Shown here: positions 6,447 to 7,074 of the stretch, piece after piece
Layout: the number at the start of each line of letters is the position of its first letter
Position numbering within the stretch: position 1 is the stretch's first letter
Assembly: GCA_016793585.1 (NCBI GenBank)
Contig: JAEUJR010000461.1
Coordinates: forward strand, 1 to 7,074
Direction of reading: 5' to 3'
Source of the DNA: Archangium sp.
Lineage (GTDB): Bacteria; Myxococcota; Myxococcia; Myxococcales; Myxococcaceae
Length of the DNA: 7,074 bases
Translations under genes and position numbers: made by a program
Notes under the pieces: generated by a model
The model's input: only the letters and a program-made list of their open reading frames with translations
Told to the model about the DNA's origin: nothing
Databases searched by the model: none

Positions 6447-7074
6447 CGACCACCCGAACGATCCGTCCCCCGCAGTTCCAGGTCTCGAAGTTCAACCCGT
6501 GCGGCCTCGACGGCATCGAGTTCGTCGAGTTCGTCTCGAGCGAGCCCGAGAAGCTCGACGCGCTCTTCAAGGGCTTCGGCCTGTCGAAGACGATGCGGCA
6601 CGCGACGAAGCCCATCGACCTGTACCAGCAGGGCGACATCAACTTCCTCGTCAACCGCGAGCCCCAGTCGTTCGCCGCGCAGTTCAGCAAGCTGCACGGC
6701 CCGAGCATCTGCTCGATGGGCTGGCGCGTGAAAGACGCGAAGAAGGCGCTCGCCGAAGCGACGGCCCGCGGCGGCAAGGTTCGCCCCGAGGGTGACTTCA
6801 TGCGCGACGGCAAGCCCGTGCCGGCCATCTTCGGCATCGGCGACTCGCTCATCTACTTCGTCGACCGCTACGAGACCTCGACGTTCGAGTCGATGGGCTT
6901 TGTGCCGCTGGCGAAGCCCGAGGTCGTCGCGACGAAGGGCTTCACCGTCATCGACCACCTCACGAACAACGTCGAGAAGGGCACGATGCAGACGTGGGCC
7001 AGCTTCTACAAGTCGGTGTTCGGCTTCGAAGAGGTTCGCTACTTCGACATTCGTGGCGCGAAGACGGGCCTGAC
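6443..7074 (+). CDS. hpd: 4-hydroxyphenylpyruvate dioxygenase, N-terminal 210 residues (cut by window edge)
   Basis: The frame runs open from ATG 6443 to the window end. The enzyme converts 4-hydroxyphenylpyruvate, O2 and an internal 2-oxo acid group to homogentisate and CO2 in the cytoplasm; it uses Fe(II) and has two vicinal-oxygen-chelate domains. The N-terminal domain is clear: NPCGLDGIEFVEFVSSEPEK (residues 18-37), LYQQGDINFLVN (60-71) and FGIGDSLIYFVDRY (130-143). The catalytic domain begins with the family signature IDHLTNNV, in which His172 should be the first iron ligand, followed by FYKSVFGFEEVRYFDIRG (189-205). The other two ligands lie beyond the window. Full-length enzymes have roughly 350-400 residues, so about half is present. 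Its start overlaps the stop of the homogentisate dioxygenase gene as ATGA, behind GGAGGAG. The product of this enzyme is the substrate of its neighbour. Identification is secure. Confidence 0.95.
   Translation, partial: MTTTRTIRPPQFQVSKFNPCGLDGIEFVEFVSSEPEKLDALFKGFGLSKTMRHATKPIDLYQQGDINFLVNREPQSFAAQFSKLHGPSICSMGWRVKDAKKALAEATARGGKVRPEGDFMRDGKPVPAIFGIGDSLIYFVDRYETSTFESMGFVPLAKPEVVATKGFTVIDHLTNNVEKGTMQTWASFYKSVFGFEEVRYFDIRGAKTGL

Noticed and set aside
1..7074. RNA genes, CRISPR arrays, insertion sequences, attachment sites, long repeats, intrinsic terminators
   Set aside because: Nothing with the expected structure was seen. Coding sequence fills the window apart from the 169-base gap and the 11-base spacer, and no T-rich tract after a stable hairpin was found.

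Overview
The window is very GC-rich, with codon third positions almost always G or C. Genes are packed tightly, and most junctions overlap by one to four bases. One gene encodes a lipoprotein with a fourfold Cys-rich repeat of a kind common in myxobacterial surface proteins. Together with the gene style, this points to a member of the Myxococcota (former Deltaproteobacteria). That assignment is an inference from style and content, since no rRNA or other marker gene is present.

Two gene groups diverge from a 169-base intergenic region (5153-5321). To the left, on the minus strand, lies a five-gene block transcribed from about 5152 down past position 1. In order it encodes a TPR/membrane/CxxC-CxxC protein (5152-3884), a MurG-like GT-B glycosyltransferase (3884-2814), a radical SAM protein with a SPASM-type tail (2817-1789), a second, shorter radical SAM protein with a different Cys-rich tail (1792-920), and a Cys-rich lipoprotein cut by the left edge (908-1). 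The first four genes are joined by TGATG, ATGA and ATGA overlaps. The fifth starts 11 bases after its neighbour's stop codon, behind its own AGGAG. This is almost certainly one transcript. The combination suggests making or modifying a glycan, glycoconjugate or peptide at the cell envelope, but substrate and product cannot be read from the sequence. It is the best candidate here for an undescribed system.

To the right, on the plus strand, are a homogentisate 1,2-dioxygenase family gene (5322-6446) and a 4-hydroxyphenylpyruvate dioxygenase gene (6443 to the right edge, cut). They are joined by an ATGA overlap. Together they give two consecutive steps of tyrosine breakdown: 4-hydroxyphenylpyruvate to homogentisate to maleylacetoacetate. 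This is ordinary catabolism, although the homogentisate dioxygenase is shorter than the classical enzyme.

I found no RNA genes, CRISPR arrays, insertion sequences, long repeats or intrinsic terminators. Both outermost genes are truncated by the window, not visibly broken.
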